Shown here one piece after another: positions 26,463 through 35,212 of a stretch of DNA of 64,000 nt (position 1 is its first letter; the number at the start of each line of letters is the position of its first letter). The stretch is taken from the NCBI RefSeq assembly GCF_007993795.1, contig NZ_CP042476.1:1612001-1676000 (forward strand), given 5' to 3'. A model generated the notes under the pieces. It was given only the letters and a program-made list of their open reading frames with translations, searched no databases and had not been told where the DNA came from. This DNA is from Antarcticibacterium arcticum. Its GTDB lineage: Bacteria; Bacteroidota; Bacteroidia; Flavobacteriales; Flavobacteriaceae. The translations under genes were made by a program, and so were the position numbers.

Positions 26463-28889
26463 ATGAAGATCTCATATAACTGGCTTAAACAATTTATTAA
26501 ACTTCCCCACGATCCTGAAAAAACAGGTTTTTTGCTAACAGATCTTGGACTTGAAGTAGAGGGGATCAAAAAATTTGAGAGCGTCAAAGGAGGTCTGCAG
26601 GGAATTGTGACCGGCCACGTACTTAGCTGCGAACAGCACCCAAATGCCGACAGGCTGAAGCTTTGCAAAATTGACGTTGGAAATGGCGAAATGCTTCAAA
26701 TTGTGTGTGGAGCACCCAACATTGCCCAGGGACAGAAAGTTCCTGTAGCAACCATAGGTACAAGTTTATATGATGATAAAGGAGAATCCTTTGAAATCAA
26801 AAAAGGAAAGATTCGGGGCGAATCAAGTGAAGGAATGGTGTGCAGTGAAAGCGAGCTGGGATTGGGTAGCAGTCACGAGGGGATAATGGTTCTTAAAGAA
26901 GACCTGCAACCGGGAACCCCGGTTTCTGATGTTTTTGATATTGAAAGTGACCAGGTGTTTGAAATAGGGCTTACTCCCAACCGTGCCGATGCTATGAGTC
27001 ACTGGGGAGTAGCGAGGGACCTGAAAGCAGGGTACCAGCAACAGGACCTTTCTCTTGAATTGATAACCCCTTCGGTAAGCGGTTTTCACGTTGATAACAG
27101 AGGATTCCGTATTCCTGTTAATGTTGATAATGCTGCCCTTGCGCCAAGATATTGCGGGGTAACCGTTTCGGGTATTACCGTGAAAGAATCTCCAAAATGG
27201 CTTCAAAACAGGCTGAAGGCAATTGGAATAAATCCCAAGAATAACCTGGTAGATATTTCAAATTACGTACTGCATGAATTGGGGCAACCTTTGCATTTCT
27301 TTGATGCAGATATGATCACCGGGGCAGAGATCCATGTGAAAACCCTGCCTGCAGGTACCAAATTCACCACCCTTGATGAAGTAGAAAGAGAACTGCATGA
27401 AGAGGACCTAATGATTTGTGATACCGAAAAACCTTTGGCAATTGCCGGTGTGTTTGGCGGTTTACATAGCGGGGTCACCAAAGAAACTACACGTATATTT
27501 ATTGAGAGCGCCTACTTTAATCCCGTAAGCGTAAGAAAAACTGCAAAGCGACACGGGTTGAATACCGATGCTTCATTTAGATTTGAAAGAGGAATAGATC
27601 CAAATATTACGGAATATGCACTTAAGCGTGCTGCTCTACTTATCCTTGAGCTGGCGGGAGGAGAGATTACGAGTGATATTGAAGACCAGTATTTTAAAAA
27701 GATCGAAGACTTCCAGGTATTCCTTACGTTTGAAAAAGTAAATAAATTAATTGGCCAAAATCTGGCGCAGGAAACCATTAAATCTATTCTTGCATCCCTT
27801 GAGATTAGAGTAAACAACATCACCGAAACCGGGATGGGATTAACTATTCCATCCTACCGCGTAGATGTACAGCGGGAAGCAGATGTGATTGAGGAGATCC
27901 TGCGGGTTTATGGATATAACAATATTGAATTTGGCACAAAATTACAGGCTTCCATTTCGCCTTCCACCCGTTTTGAAGATTATAAACTTCAAAACCTAAT
28001 CGCCAATCAACTGGTAGGACAGGGATTTTATGAGAGTATGGCAAATTCCCTTATAACCCCCGCTTATAATAAATTAAGCGAACAGATAAAGGAGGAATTT
28101 AATGTGAACATTCTTAATCCTTTAAGCCAGGACCTTTCGGTAATGAGACAAAGCCTGTTATTCTCCGGCCTGGAGGCGGTGAGTTATAACATCAACCGGA
28201 GGCAGGCAGACCTGCGATTATTTGAATTTGGAAAAACCTATCACATCTATGAAAGCGGGCGGGTGGAAAATAAACATTTAAGTGTTTTTGTTACCGGTAA
28301 CCGGTTTACCGAAAGTTGGAACAGCCCTACAGGAAATGGAAATTTCTTTTTTATGAAGGGAATACTTCAAAGTATTTTCGAGAGATTGGGATTAACCAGT
28401 TTTAAAACCGGCTCGTTTAAAACAGATGTGCTGGCTGAAGGCTTATCCTTCAGTATTGGAAAATCACGGATTGCCGAGTTTGGAGTAGTTAAGAAAGCGG
28501 TTTTGAAACATTTTGACATCGCCCAGGAAGTACTCTATGCCGATCTAAACTGGGACCTGATCCTTGAAGCCGCGAAGACACATAAGACTACCTTCTCTCC
28601 TATTCCCAAATTCCCTGTTGTAAGAAGGGATTTTGCCTTATTGCTGGACAATGGAATCCAATATGAACAAGTAGAGGAGATCGCCCGGCAAACAGAAAAG
28701 AAACTTTTAAAGGGAGTAGATCTTTTTGATGTATATGAAGGAAAAAATTTGCCAGAAGGAAAGAAGAGTTATGCCGTAAGTTTTATGTTCCAGGATGAGC
28801 ACAAGACCCTCACAGATGCACAGGTAGATAAAGTGATGAAAAAGCTGCAGCAGCGATTCGAACAGGAATTGCAGGCGGAGCTCAGGTAA
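26463..28889 (+). CDS. pheT: Phenylalanine-tRNA ligase beta subunit
   Basis: The 808-residue product is a full-length bacterial PheT. It has an EMAP/Trbp111-like tRNA-binding domain at about 40-150 (HPNADRLKLCKIDVG), B3/B4 editing domains at about 210-380, and a B5 domain near 405-475. A catalytic-like core follows, and a C-terminal FDX-ACB anticodon-binding domain occupies about 710-808 (FPVVRRDFALLLD). The partner pheS is not in this window, as often in Bacteroidota where the two genes are apart. Confidence 0.97.
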   Translation: MKISYNWLKQFIKLPHDPEKTGFLLTDLGLEVEGIKKFESVKGGLQGIVTGHVLSCEQHPNADRLKLCKIDVGNGEMLQIVCGAPNIAQGQKVPVATIGTSLYDDKGESFEIKKGKIRGESSEGMVCSESELGLGSSHEGIMVLKEDLQPGTPVSDVFDIESDQVFEIGLTPNRADAMSHWGVARDLKAGYQQQDLSLELITPSVSGFHVDNRGFRIPVNVDNAALAPRYCGVTVSGITVKESPKWLQNRLKAIGINPKNNLVDISNYVLHELGQPLHFFDADMITGAEIHVKTLPAGTKFTTLDEVERELHEEDLMICDTEKPLAIAGVFGGLHSGVTKETTRIFIESAYFNPVSVRKTAKRHGLNTDASFRFERGIDPNITEYALKRAALLILELAGGEITSDIEDQYFKKIEDFQVFLTFEKVNKLIGQNLAQETIKSILASLEIRVNNITETGMGLTIPSYRVDVQREADVIEEILRVYGYNNIEFGTKLQASISPSTRFEDYKLQNLIANQLVGQGFYESMANSLITPAYNKLSEQIKEEFNVNILNPLSQDLSVMRQSLLFSGLEAVSYNINRRQADLRLFEFGKTYHIYESGRVENKHLSVFVTGNRFTESWNSPTGNGNFFFMKGILQSIFERLGLTSFKTGSFKTDVLAEGLSFSIGKSRIAEFGVVKKAVLKHFDIAQEVLYADLNWDLILEAAKTHKTTFSPIPKFPVVRRDFALLLDNGIQYEQVEEIARQTEKKLLKGVDLFDVYEGKNLPEGKKSYAVSFMFQDEHKTLTDAQVDKVMKKLQQRFEQELQAELR

Positions 28890-28907
28890 TAAATGTTGTT
28901 ATAAAAT

Positions 28908-28945
28908 AAAAAAGTCCTTTCCCGGTTTTTGGGAAAGGACTTTTT
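28908..28945. terminator. Bidirectional terminator between pheT and the fasciclin gene
   Basis: GTCCTTTCCC (28914-28923) and GGGAAAGGAC (28931-28940) pair over a seven-base loop. An A-run precedes and a T-run follows, so it serves both convergent genes. Confidence 0.93.
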
Positions 28946-28981
28946 CTTTTCAGGCTGTAGTGCCGGAGCAACAAGCACAGC

Positions 28982-29554
28982 CTATTTACCGGGTAATAAA
29001 ACGGTATCAAGAACGTGTATCACGCCATTAGACTGGTTAACATCTGCAATTGTAACTGTTGCAACATTTCCTGCAGCATCTTTGATCTTTACGTTTTTGC
29101 CGTCCATCATAGCTTTTAATTCAGCTCCATTTACGGTAGTAAAGGTCGCAGTACCATTACTCTTTTTAATTGCTGCAACAACATCTGCCGCTTTAAAATC
29201 TCCAGCAATCACATGATAGGTTAAGATCCCCTGCAACATTTCCTTGTTCTCCGGCTTTAACAGAGTTTCTACAGTTCCGGCAGGTAATTTTGCGAATGCG
29301 GAATTAGTAGGAGCAAAAACCGTGAATGGGCCCTCGCCCTGAAGAACACCCGCAAGATCTGCCGCAGTAACCGCCGCAACAAGGGTAGTATGATCTTTAG
29401 AATTAACCGCATTTTCCACAATGTTCTTCGAGGGGTACATCTCTGCTCCACCTACCATCTTAGATTCCTCCTTCATACTTTGAGCCTGAAGCGGCCCTCC
29501 TAATGTAAGTACAGCTACTAATACACTAAGGGATAAAAATTTCAACTTTTTCAT
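28982..29554 (-). CDS. Exported fasciclin-domain protein
   Basis: The 190-residue protein has a signal peptide (SLSVLVAVLTLGGPLQAQS) and one fasciclin (FAS1/BIgH3) domain at about 45-188. The domain shows the H1-like FTVFAPTNSAFAKLP near 80-94, the YHVI region near 118, and the H2-like NGVIHVLDTVLLP at the C-terminus. Such proteins are cell-surface or periplasmic adhesion-type domains. The inverted repeat ATATCTTT / AAAGATAT at 29559-29586, just upstream of its start, may control it. Confidence 0.92.
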   Translation of the reverse strand: MKKLKFLSLSVLVAVLTLGGPLQAQSMKEESKMVGGAEMYPSKNIVENAVNSKDHTTLVAAVTAADLAGVLQGEGPFTVFAPTNSAFAKLPAGTVETLLKPENKEMLQGILTYHVIAGDFKAADVVAAIKKSNGTATFTTVNGAELKAMMDGKNVKIKDAAGNVATVTIADVNQSNGVIHVLDTVLLPGK

Positions 29555-29558
29555 AATT

Positions 29559-29586
29559 ATATCTTTTTAATTTTGTTTAAAGATAT
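29559..29586. promoter_or_regulatory. Inverted repeat upstream of the fasciclin gene
   Basis: ATATCTTT at 29559-29566 and AAAGATAT at 29579-29586 form perfect 8-nt arms around 12 nt, starting 5 nt before the gene. It could be an operator. It is AT-rich, so chance is possible. Confidence 0.3.
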
Positions 29587-29745
29587 ATCTAAAAACTTAA
29601 ACATTTTTAATAATGCTTAGAATTAGCATGAAGTTAACTACCGTTGAGACCCGGGAATAATTTTTAAAAGAAAAATTAACTTTTGTACCCGTTGTAACTT
29701 CAGGATCAATTGGTTAAATTAGAAGTTTTTAAATGCTGAAAGAAG

Positions 29746-30468
29746 ATGAACTTGCGAAGAACCCATATACCCGAAAGAATTCTGCATTCCCGCAACCGCA
29801 GGATTGCCGAACAAGATCTTATCCAAGATGTTTACAAACTTTTAAATGACGAAGTCATTGAAGAAGCAAGGATCCATGACTCCTTGCATGATAGTGATGG
29901 AGACCGGGAGTACAACAATTTTAATTTTGACCTCCTGGAAAGGGAGCGTATTTTTCATCTTAAGGATATAGAAAAGATATGTATCAATTACCGGTTGCGT
30001 TTCCTTAAATCGGCATTATATAAGTTGGAATTTCCTTCAGAAGCAATTGAAAGGATCAAACAAATTGAAAATGAGCACGATATAAATCTTAAAGGGTTTA
30101 AAGTTATGGCTCCGGCTTCGGTGTTTAAATTAAAAAATGCCGATGACCCCTTGCTCTTCGCCCCAATGGGCAATAATTATTATTATTTAATACATTCCTG
30201 GGGAAGAGACCTGCATCCATTTAGAAAACTGCTTATGTGGCCCTACCGCAATCTTGAAAATTTTATGTTCAGCGTATTGCTTCTAAGCCTGTTTTTAACG
30301 ACTCTTATTCCGCAGGGGATGTTTAGCCAGGAACAAACCACAACCCAGTTTATTATCCTTTTTCTATTTATGTTCAAATGGATCACGGGACTCGCTATTT
30401 TCTACGGATTCAAATTTGGCAAGAATTTTAGTTCAGCCATTTGGAGGAGTACCTTTTCCAATGCCTAG
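29746..30468 (+). CDS. Hypothetical protein with two C-terminal membrane helices
   Basis: I do not recognise a characterised family. The 240-residue protein has a charged helical N-terminal part (about 1-125), a basic/aromatic hinge (WGRDLHPFRKLLMWPYRNLEN), and two hydrophobic helices (about 167-187 and 203-225). The layout suggests a cytoplasmic domain anchored by a hairpin of two helices. A competing ATG at 29733 is in another frame and soon ends. Nothing in the neighbours explains its role. Confidence 0.75.
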   Translation: MNLRRTHIPERILHSRNRRIAEQDLIQDVYKLLNDEVIEEARIHDSLHDSDGDREYNNFNFDLLERERIFHLKDIEKICINYRLRFLKSALYKLEFPSEAIERIKQIENEHDINLKGFKVMAPASVFKLKNADDPLLFAPMGNNYYYLIHSWGRDLHPFRKLLMWPYRNLENFMFSVLLLSLFLTTLIPQGMFSQEQTTTQFIILFLFMFKWITGLAIFYGFKFGKNFSSAIWRSTFSNA

Positions 30469-30541
30469 AACGTTAAACTCTTTTTAAAAACCCGCTTCTT
30501 GTGTCCTGTAATACGTACATTAGTTAAACTAAACAACCACC

Positions 30542-30790
30542 ATGAGTACAGAAGATAATTACGAAAGAGTTTATACAGGATCTGATGTGAATGTACAATA
30601 CCTTCAGGATCTGTTCAATAAAGCAGGTTTTTCATCCCGGGTAAGAAATGATTTTGATTCGGGGTTACGTGCAGGATTTGGAGGAGGCCTTCCGGGCCAG
30701 GTCCAGCTGTTTGTAATAAAGTCTCATTATGACGAAGCCCTGAAACTTGCAAAAACAACCTTCCCAAAAGATTATCACGATGAAGAATGA
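30542..30790 (+). CDS. DUF2007-like small protein
   Basis: The 82-residue protein matches the DUF2007 pattern, often called putative signal-transducing protein: VYTGSDVNVQYLQDLFNKAGF at the start, a GFGGGLPGQVQLFV core, and a C-terminal helix. It is soluble and probably cytoplasmic. The next gene begins inside its last codons (11-nt overlap), indicating coupling. Confidence 0.8.
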   Translation: MSTEDNYERVYTGSDVNVQYLQDLFNKAGFSSRVRNDFDSGLRAGFGGGLPGQVQLFVIKSHYDEALKLAKTTFPKDYHDEE

Positions 30791-31028
30791 TCTTTCTAAC
30801 CGTGATGGGGAAGAGGAACCAACTTCCTCTGAAAATTTTGACAATGCACCACCACCCCGGAAAAATATCTGGAACCTCGTTTTAGGTATTGCTTTTATTG
30901 GCTATGGTTCCTACAGGGTCTATACCCTGTCAAATGATATTGAATCTAATGTCCTGGGATTTGTATTAGGAATAGGCTTTATAGCATTTGGGCTTTATGA
31001 TCTCTGGAAATATAATAAAGGTATCTAG
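30780..31028 (+). CDS. Small two-helix membrane protein
   Basis: The 82-residue product begins at the ATG at 30780 within the end of the DUF2007-like gene. The earlier in-frame ATG at 30747 would add 11 residues that are only the other gene read out of frame. The N-terminal 30 residues are acidic and Pro-rich. Two hydrophobic helices follow (LVLGIAFIGYGSYRVYTL and VLGFVLGIGFIAFGLYDLW). Function is unknown. Confidence 0.75.
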   Translation: MKNDLSNRDGEEEPTSSENFDNAPPPRKNIWNLVLGIAFIGYGSYRVYTLSNDIESNVLGFVLGIGFIAFGLYDLWKYNKGI

Positions 31029-31040
31029 GAATGGTTACCT

Positions 31041-31065
31041 GTTAGGAGTTAGGAGTTAGGAGTTA
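31041..31065. repeat. Heptanucleotide tandem repeat (GTTAGGA)
   Basis: GTTAGGA is repeated three times plus four bases. It lies between the small membrane protein gene and the ABC-F terminator. The unit length equals that of the longer array at 54605-54701. Confidence 0.9.
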
Positions 31066-31114
31066 CAAGACACTCTTTTAAACCCAAAGCCCTGGCGCAT
31101 ACATTATTTTAAAA

Positions 31115-31157
31115 CCAAAAAAAATCCGGATTGCTTTGAGCATCCCGGATTTTTTTG
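31115..31157. terminator. Bidirectional terminator downstream of the ABC-F gene
   Basis: AATCCGG and CCGGATT pair across about 15 nt, with an A-run before and seven T after. On the minus strand it ends the ABC-F transcript. Confidence 0.85.
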
Positions 31158-31178
31158 GTTTTATTCTTCAAAGGATTT

Positions 31179-32810
31179 TTATGCTTTTACAGAATACATC
31201 TTATCTCTCATTTCCTTTATTTTCTTATCATCCATATACTCGTCAAAAGTGGTATATCTGTCAATAATTCCTGAAGGAGTTAATTCTACAACCCTGTTGG
31301 CAACGGTTTGTGCAAATTCGTGATCATGCGTGGTAAACAACACAGTTCCTTTAAAGTTTTTAAGGGAGTTGTTGAAGGCCGTAATAGATTCAAGATCCAG
31401 GTGGTTGGTTGGCTCATCCAGCATCAACACATTGGCACGCATCATCATCATTCGGCTTAGCATACACCTTACCTTCTCTCCACCTGAAAGTACACGGGAA
31501 GTTTTCAATGCTTCCTCCCCGCTGAATATCATTTTACCCAGAAATCCGCGAATGTACACTTCTTCTCTTTCTTCATCTGTCTTCGCCCATTGTCTTAACC
31601 AGTCAACCAGCGTAAGGTCATTTTCAAAAAAGGAAGCATTATCAAGGGGTAAATAGGACTGGGTAGTGGTAATACCCCAGGAATATGTACCTGCGGTTTG
31701 TTTTTGATTCCCGTTAAGGATCTCATAGAATGCCGTTGTAGCACGTGAATCTCTTGAAAAGATAACAACCTTGTCCCCTTTTTTAAGGTTAAGATCAAGG
31801 TCCTTAAATAAAACTTCTCCTTCCGCAGAAGCGGCCAATCCTTCAATATTCAGGATCTGGTCTCCCGCCTCTCTTTCTCTTTCAAAAATAATGGCAGGGT
31901 ATCTACGGCTGGAAGGTCGAATTTCTTCAATATTCAATTTCTCGATCATTTTCTTACGCGAAGTAGCCTGCTTTGATTTAGCTACGTTTGCGCTAAATCG
32001 CATGATAAATTCCTGCAGTTCCTTTTTCTTTTCCTCCGCCTTTTTATTTTGCTGGGAACGTTGCCTCGCAGCAAGTTGCGATGATTCATACCAGAATGTA
32101 TAATTCCCGCTGTAATGGTTTATTTTACCAAAATCGATATCGGAAATATGGGTACATACCGAATCCAGAAAGTGACGGTCGTGAGAAACCACGATCACGG
32201 TATTTTCATAATTGGCAAGGAAATTTTCCAGCCAGATGATCGCTTCATAATCTAGATCATTGGTAGGCTCATCCATAATAAGAACATCGGGATTTCCAAA
32301 TAGTGCCTGTGCGAGAAGCACCCTTACCTTTTGCTGCCCTTCAAGATCTTTCATAAGGGAATAATGGTAATCTGGCTTTATTCCCAGGTTTGAAAGAAGG
32401 GAAGCCGCATTACTATCGGCATTCCAGCCATCCATTTCCTCAAATTCTACCTGTAGTACTCCTACCCGCTCCCCATCGGCATCGTTGAAATCTTCCTTTG
32501 CGTAGATCTCATCCATTTCTTTTTTGATCTTATAGAGCGGCTTATTACCCATAATTACTGTTTCCAAAACCGGGTATTCATCATATAAATTATGATTTTG
32601 TTCAAGAACAGACATGCGTTTTCCCGGTTCAAGAAAAACCCTACCGCTGGTAGGTTCACTTTTACCTGAAATAATATTTAAAAAGGTGGATTTTCCGGCT
32701 CCGTTGGCACCTATTATTCCATAGATATTACCCTGGGTGAAACTGGTGGAAACCTCATCAAACAACACGCGCTTACCAAATTGCACCGAAAGATTTGAAA
32801 CTGATAACAT
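31179..32810 (-). CDS. ABC-F family ATPase (YbiT-like)
   Basis: The 543-residue protein has two nucleotide-binding domains and no membrane segment, as in ABC-F ribosome-associated ATPases. NBD1 has a normal Walker A (GANGAGKST) and Walker B (LIMDEPTNDLD), but its signature reads LEGQQ. NBD2 has a normal signature (LSGGEK) and Walker B (LMLDEPTNHLD), but at the Walker A position it reads FSRDSRATTAFYE with no GKS/T. The two lesions fall in the same composite ATP site. ABC-F proteins act at the ribosomal E site; the role of this one is inferred from family only. Confidence 0.9.
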   Translation of the reverse strand: MLSVSNLSVQFGKRVLFDEVSTSFTQGNIYGIIGANGAGKSTFLNIISGKSEPTSGRVFLEPGKRMSVLEQNHNLYDEYPVLETVIMGNKPLYKIKKEMDEIYAKEDFNDADGERVGVLQVEFEEMDGWNADSNAASLLSNLGIKPDYHYSLMKDLEGQQKVRVLLAQALFGNPDVLIMDEPTNDLDYEAIIWLENFLANYENTVIVVSHDRHFLDSVCTHISDIDFGKINHYSGNYTFWYESSQLAARQRSQQNKKAEEKKKELQEFIMRFSANVAKSKQATSRKKMIEKLNIEEIRPSSRRYPAIIFEREREAGDQILNIEGLAASAEGEVLFKDLDLNLKKGDKVVIFSRDSRATTAFYEILNGNQKQTAGTYSWGITTTQSYLPLDNASFFENDLTLVDWLRQWAKTDEEREEVYIRGFLGKMIFSGEEALKTSRVLSGGEKVRCMLSRMMMMRANVLMLDEPTNHLDLESITAFNNSLKNFKGTVLFTTHDHEFAQTVANRVVELTPSGIIDRYTTFDEYMDDKKIKEMRDKMYSVKA

Positions 32811-32936
32811 ATATTATATTGTATTAATTCTTTTAATTTTTGCAAAAGTAGCTATAATTGACCGATTGCTAAAAGATTAACAGTTTAAATAATCCTTTTA
32901 ACAAACACTTAACGCGCTTCCCAAGCCTCAAAAATT

Positions 32937-32944
32937 ACATTTGT
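32937..32944 (+). promoter_or_regulatory. -7 box candidate (TACATTTG)
   Basis: This is an exact TAnnTTTG match 40 nt before the ATG at 32985. No clear TTG is present at -33. Confidence 0.35.
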
Positions 32945-32984
32945 TTCTTTACAAAATAGCAGCCTCCGGCCCCACAATTTCCTC

Positions 32985-34403
32985 ATGAAAATAAAGTTAA
33001 TCTTTAGCATTCTGGTTACGCTTGCTTTACACTCTTGTAAAAATGATTCTGAATCAAAAGATATCTATTTTGGAGGCCTTATTGTAAATCCTACCAGTAA
33101 GTTCGTAGTCTTGTTGAAAAAAGATGTAGTGGTGGACACCTTTTATCTTGATAGCGAAAATAAGTTTGGTGGTAAGCTTATAAATGCTGAAAAAGGCCTG
33201 TACGTTTTTAAACATCCGCCGGAAAATCAAATTACCTACCTTGAACCGGGTGATAGCACTTTAGTCTTTTTAAATACCCTGGAATTTGATGAATCCCTTA
33301 CTTTTAGTGGCAACGGTGCCGAAAAAAGTAATTTCCTCAATACAATGTATCTTTTAAATCAGGAAAACAATGACCTGATCCTTAAAAATTACCAACTTAG
33401 CCCTGCTAATTTTGTAGCTAAAACAGATTCTATAAGAGAAGCCAGAATTAATAATCTTGAAAGGACACATAACCGGAAAAATTTCTCTGACGAATTTTAC
33501 AAACTGGCCCTTTCAACTATAAATTATGAATATTATGATCTTAGGGAGCGCTATGCGTATCTCCTTAGAAAATATTCCCGGGAAACAATAAACCAGCTCC
33601 CTGAAGATTTCCATGCCTATCGTAAGGATATTTCATTTAACGATGAAGAGCTGGAAGACTATTACGTGTACCTTAATCTTATTGATGACTATTTAAGGAC
33701 CCGATCCCTGGAATACTGTGCAGAGAACAATATCAAAGAGGCCGGATGTTATGAACTTTCAGATTATAAAAATATCAGGAGAAGAATCATTCTTGTAGAT
33801 TCACTCATTGAAAATGAAAGAATTAAAAACATTTTTGTAGACCGGCTGGCAGCCCAGGGAATCATTTTTTCCAAAAGCAGGGAAGAGATCATTGCCGTAT
33901 TGGACCTGCTCAAGGAGATAGATTATTCCGGAAAACGAAATGAAGATTTCCGGCAAATGGGGGGAATACAAAATGCTCTCCTCCCCGGGAATAATGTAGG
34001 TGAAATGAAACTACTCACTACAAATCTGGATACAATTCAATTAAAAGATATTTCCAATAATCCTAAGATAACCTATCATTGGTCTTTAAATGCACAGAGA
34101 CATCACAAATGGCAACATAAGCTCATAAATGAATTAAGGGTAAAATATCCGGAGATTGAATTTATAGGAATAAACATTGACAGGGATCAGGTCTCCGCCT
34201 GGAAAAATTCTGTTCAAAATCAATCCTATAATGCAGAATTTGAATATAAATTACCTTTAATGCGGGTCAACGAAGTTCTTCTCAAAAATTATTTGAACAA
34301 ATTGATCTTTGTAGATGGTAAAGGGAAAATAGTACGGGGAGATGTGCAAATTAACAGTCTGGACCACGAAACCAGTATTCTGGAATTCCTTAGCCAGAAT
34401 TAA
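32985..34403 (+). CDS. Lipoprotein with TlpA-like thioredoxin fold lacking CxxC
   Basis: The 472-residue lipoprotein has a leader ending in LALHSC. The N-terminal part (about 25-110) is beta-rich and resembles the DUF4369-type domain that precedes TlpA-like domains in Bacteroidota. The middle is helical. The C-terminal 130 residues follow the TlpA layout, including YPEIEFIGINIDRD, but the active-site position reads YHWSLNAQRHHKW with no cysteines. Disulfide chemistry is therefore unlikely, and a binding or structural role is more plausible. It has its own terminator. Confidence 0.75.
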   Translation: MKIKLIFSILVTLALHSCKNDSESKDIYFGGLIVNPTSKFVVLLKKDVVVDTFYLDSENKFGGKLINAEKGLYVFKHPPENQITYLEPGDSTLVFLNTLEFDESLTFSGNGAEKSNFLNTMYLLNQENNDLILKNYQLSPANFVAKTDSIREARINNLERTHNRKNFSDEFYKLALSTINYEYYDLRERYAYLLRKYSRETINQLPEDFHAYRKDISFNDEELEDYYVYLNLIDDYLRTRSLEYCAENNIKEAGCYELSDYKNIRRRIILVDSLIENERIKNIFVDRLAAQGIIFSKSREEIIAVLDLLKEIDYSGKRNEDFRQMGGIQNALLPGNNVGEMKLLTTNLDTIQLKDISNNPKITYHWSLNAQRHHKWQHKLINELRVKYPEIEFIGINIDRDQVSAWKNSVQNQSYNAEFEYKLPLMRVNEVLLKNYLNKLIFVDGKGKIVRGDVQINSLDHETSILEFLSQN

Positions 34404-34422
34404 AGAAAATTCAAACCAAAAG

Positions 34423-34456
34423 AAAAGCCCTCTGTAAGAAAATCAGAGGGCTTTTT
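34423..34456. terminator. Bidirectional terminator between lipoprotein and aldolase genes
   Basis: GCCCTCTG (34427-34434) and CAGAGGGC (34444-34451) are flanked by an A-run on the left and a T-run on the right. Confidence 0.92.
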
Positions 34457-34489
34457 TATTTTAATAATTATATGTCTATATAGTTTATT

Positions 34490-35143
34490 CTAATTCCCTT
34501 TCTTATAATCTGCCAGGAATTTTTCAAGTCCACTATCTGTAAGCGGGTGATTTAATAAACTGGTGATCGAGGATAAAGGCCCAGTCATAACATCGGCTCC
34601 TATTTTGGCGCATTCCAGGATATGCATAGAATGCCTTACAGATGCAGCAAGGATTTGGGTTTCAAATCCGTAATTATCGTAAATAAGCCTTATATCGGCA
34701 ATAAGGTTTAACCCGTCTGTTGATATATCATCAAGTCTTCCAATAAATGGAGAAACATAGGTAGCTCCGGCCTTTGCGGCAAGAAGTGCCTGTCCCGCAG
34801 TAAAAACAAGGGTACAGTTAGTTCTTATTCCTTTATCGCTAAAATACTTAATTGCTTTGATCCCTTCTTTGATCATAGGTACTTTTACAACGATCTGGTC
34901 GTGAAGTTTTGCAAGCTCCTCCCCTTCTTTAATGATCCCGTCAAAATCTGTCGAAATCACCTCTGCACTTACATCGCCGTCTACGATCTCGCAAATTTTC
35001 TTATAATGCGCAATAATATTTTCCTTTCCCGTGATTCCCTCTTTTGCCATAAGGGAAGGATTGGTAGTTACACCATCAAGCACGCCTAGATCCTGAGCTT
35101 CTTTGATCTGGTCCAGATTTGCGGTATCAATAAAAAATTTCAT
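34490..35143 (-). CDS. Transaldolase-like protein / fructose-6-phosphate aldolase
   Basis: The 217-residue product has the length of the small TalC/FSA class of class I aldolases. FIDTANL is at the start, TTNPSLMAKEG follows, the Schiff-base Lys is in IVVKVPM near residue 86, and TNCTLVFTAGQALLAAKAGATYVSPFIGR follows at about 110-138. It acts either as transaldolase in the pentose phosphate pathway or as fructose-6-phosphate aldolase; sequence alone does not decide. It is a single gene. Confidence 0.9.
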   Translation of the reverse strand: MKFFIDTANLDQIKEAQDLGVLDGVTTNPSLMAKEGITGKENIIAHYKKICEIVDGDVSAEVISTDFDGIIKEGEELAKLHDQIVVKVPMIKEGIKAIKYFSDKGIRTNCTLVFTAGQALLAAKAGATYVSPFIGRLDDISTDGLNLIADIRLIYDNYGFETQILAASVRHSMHILECAKIGADVMTGPLSSITSLLNHPLTDSGLEKFLADYKKGN

Positions 35144-35212
35144 ATGTATTTATTTAGTTGTGTTTTCAGGATTTCAAGGCTTTAGAACCAATGTCTAAAG
35201 AGAGTCACAAAT

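Noticed and set aside
31041..31065. CRISPR-like repeats at 31.0 and 54.6 kb
   Set aside because: Units are 7 or 16 nt with no spacers and no cas gene in the window.
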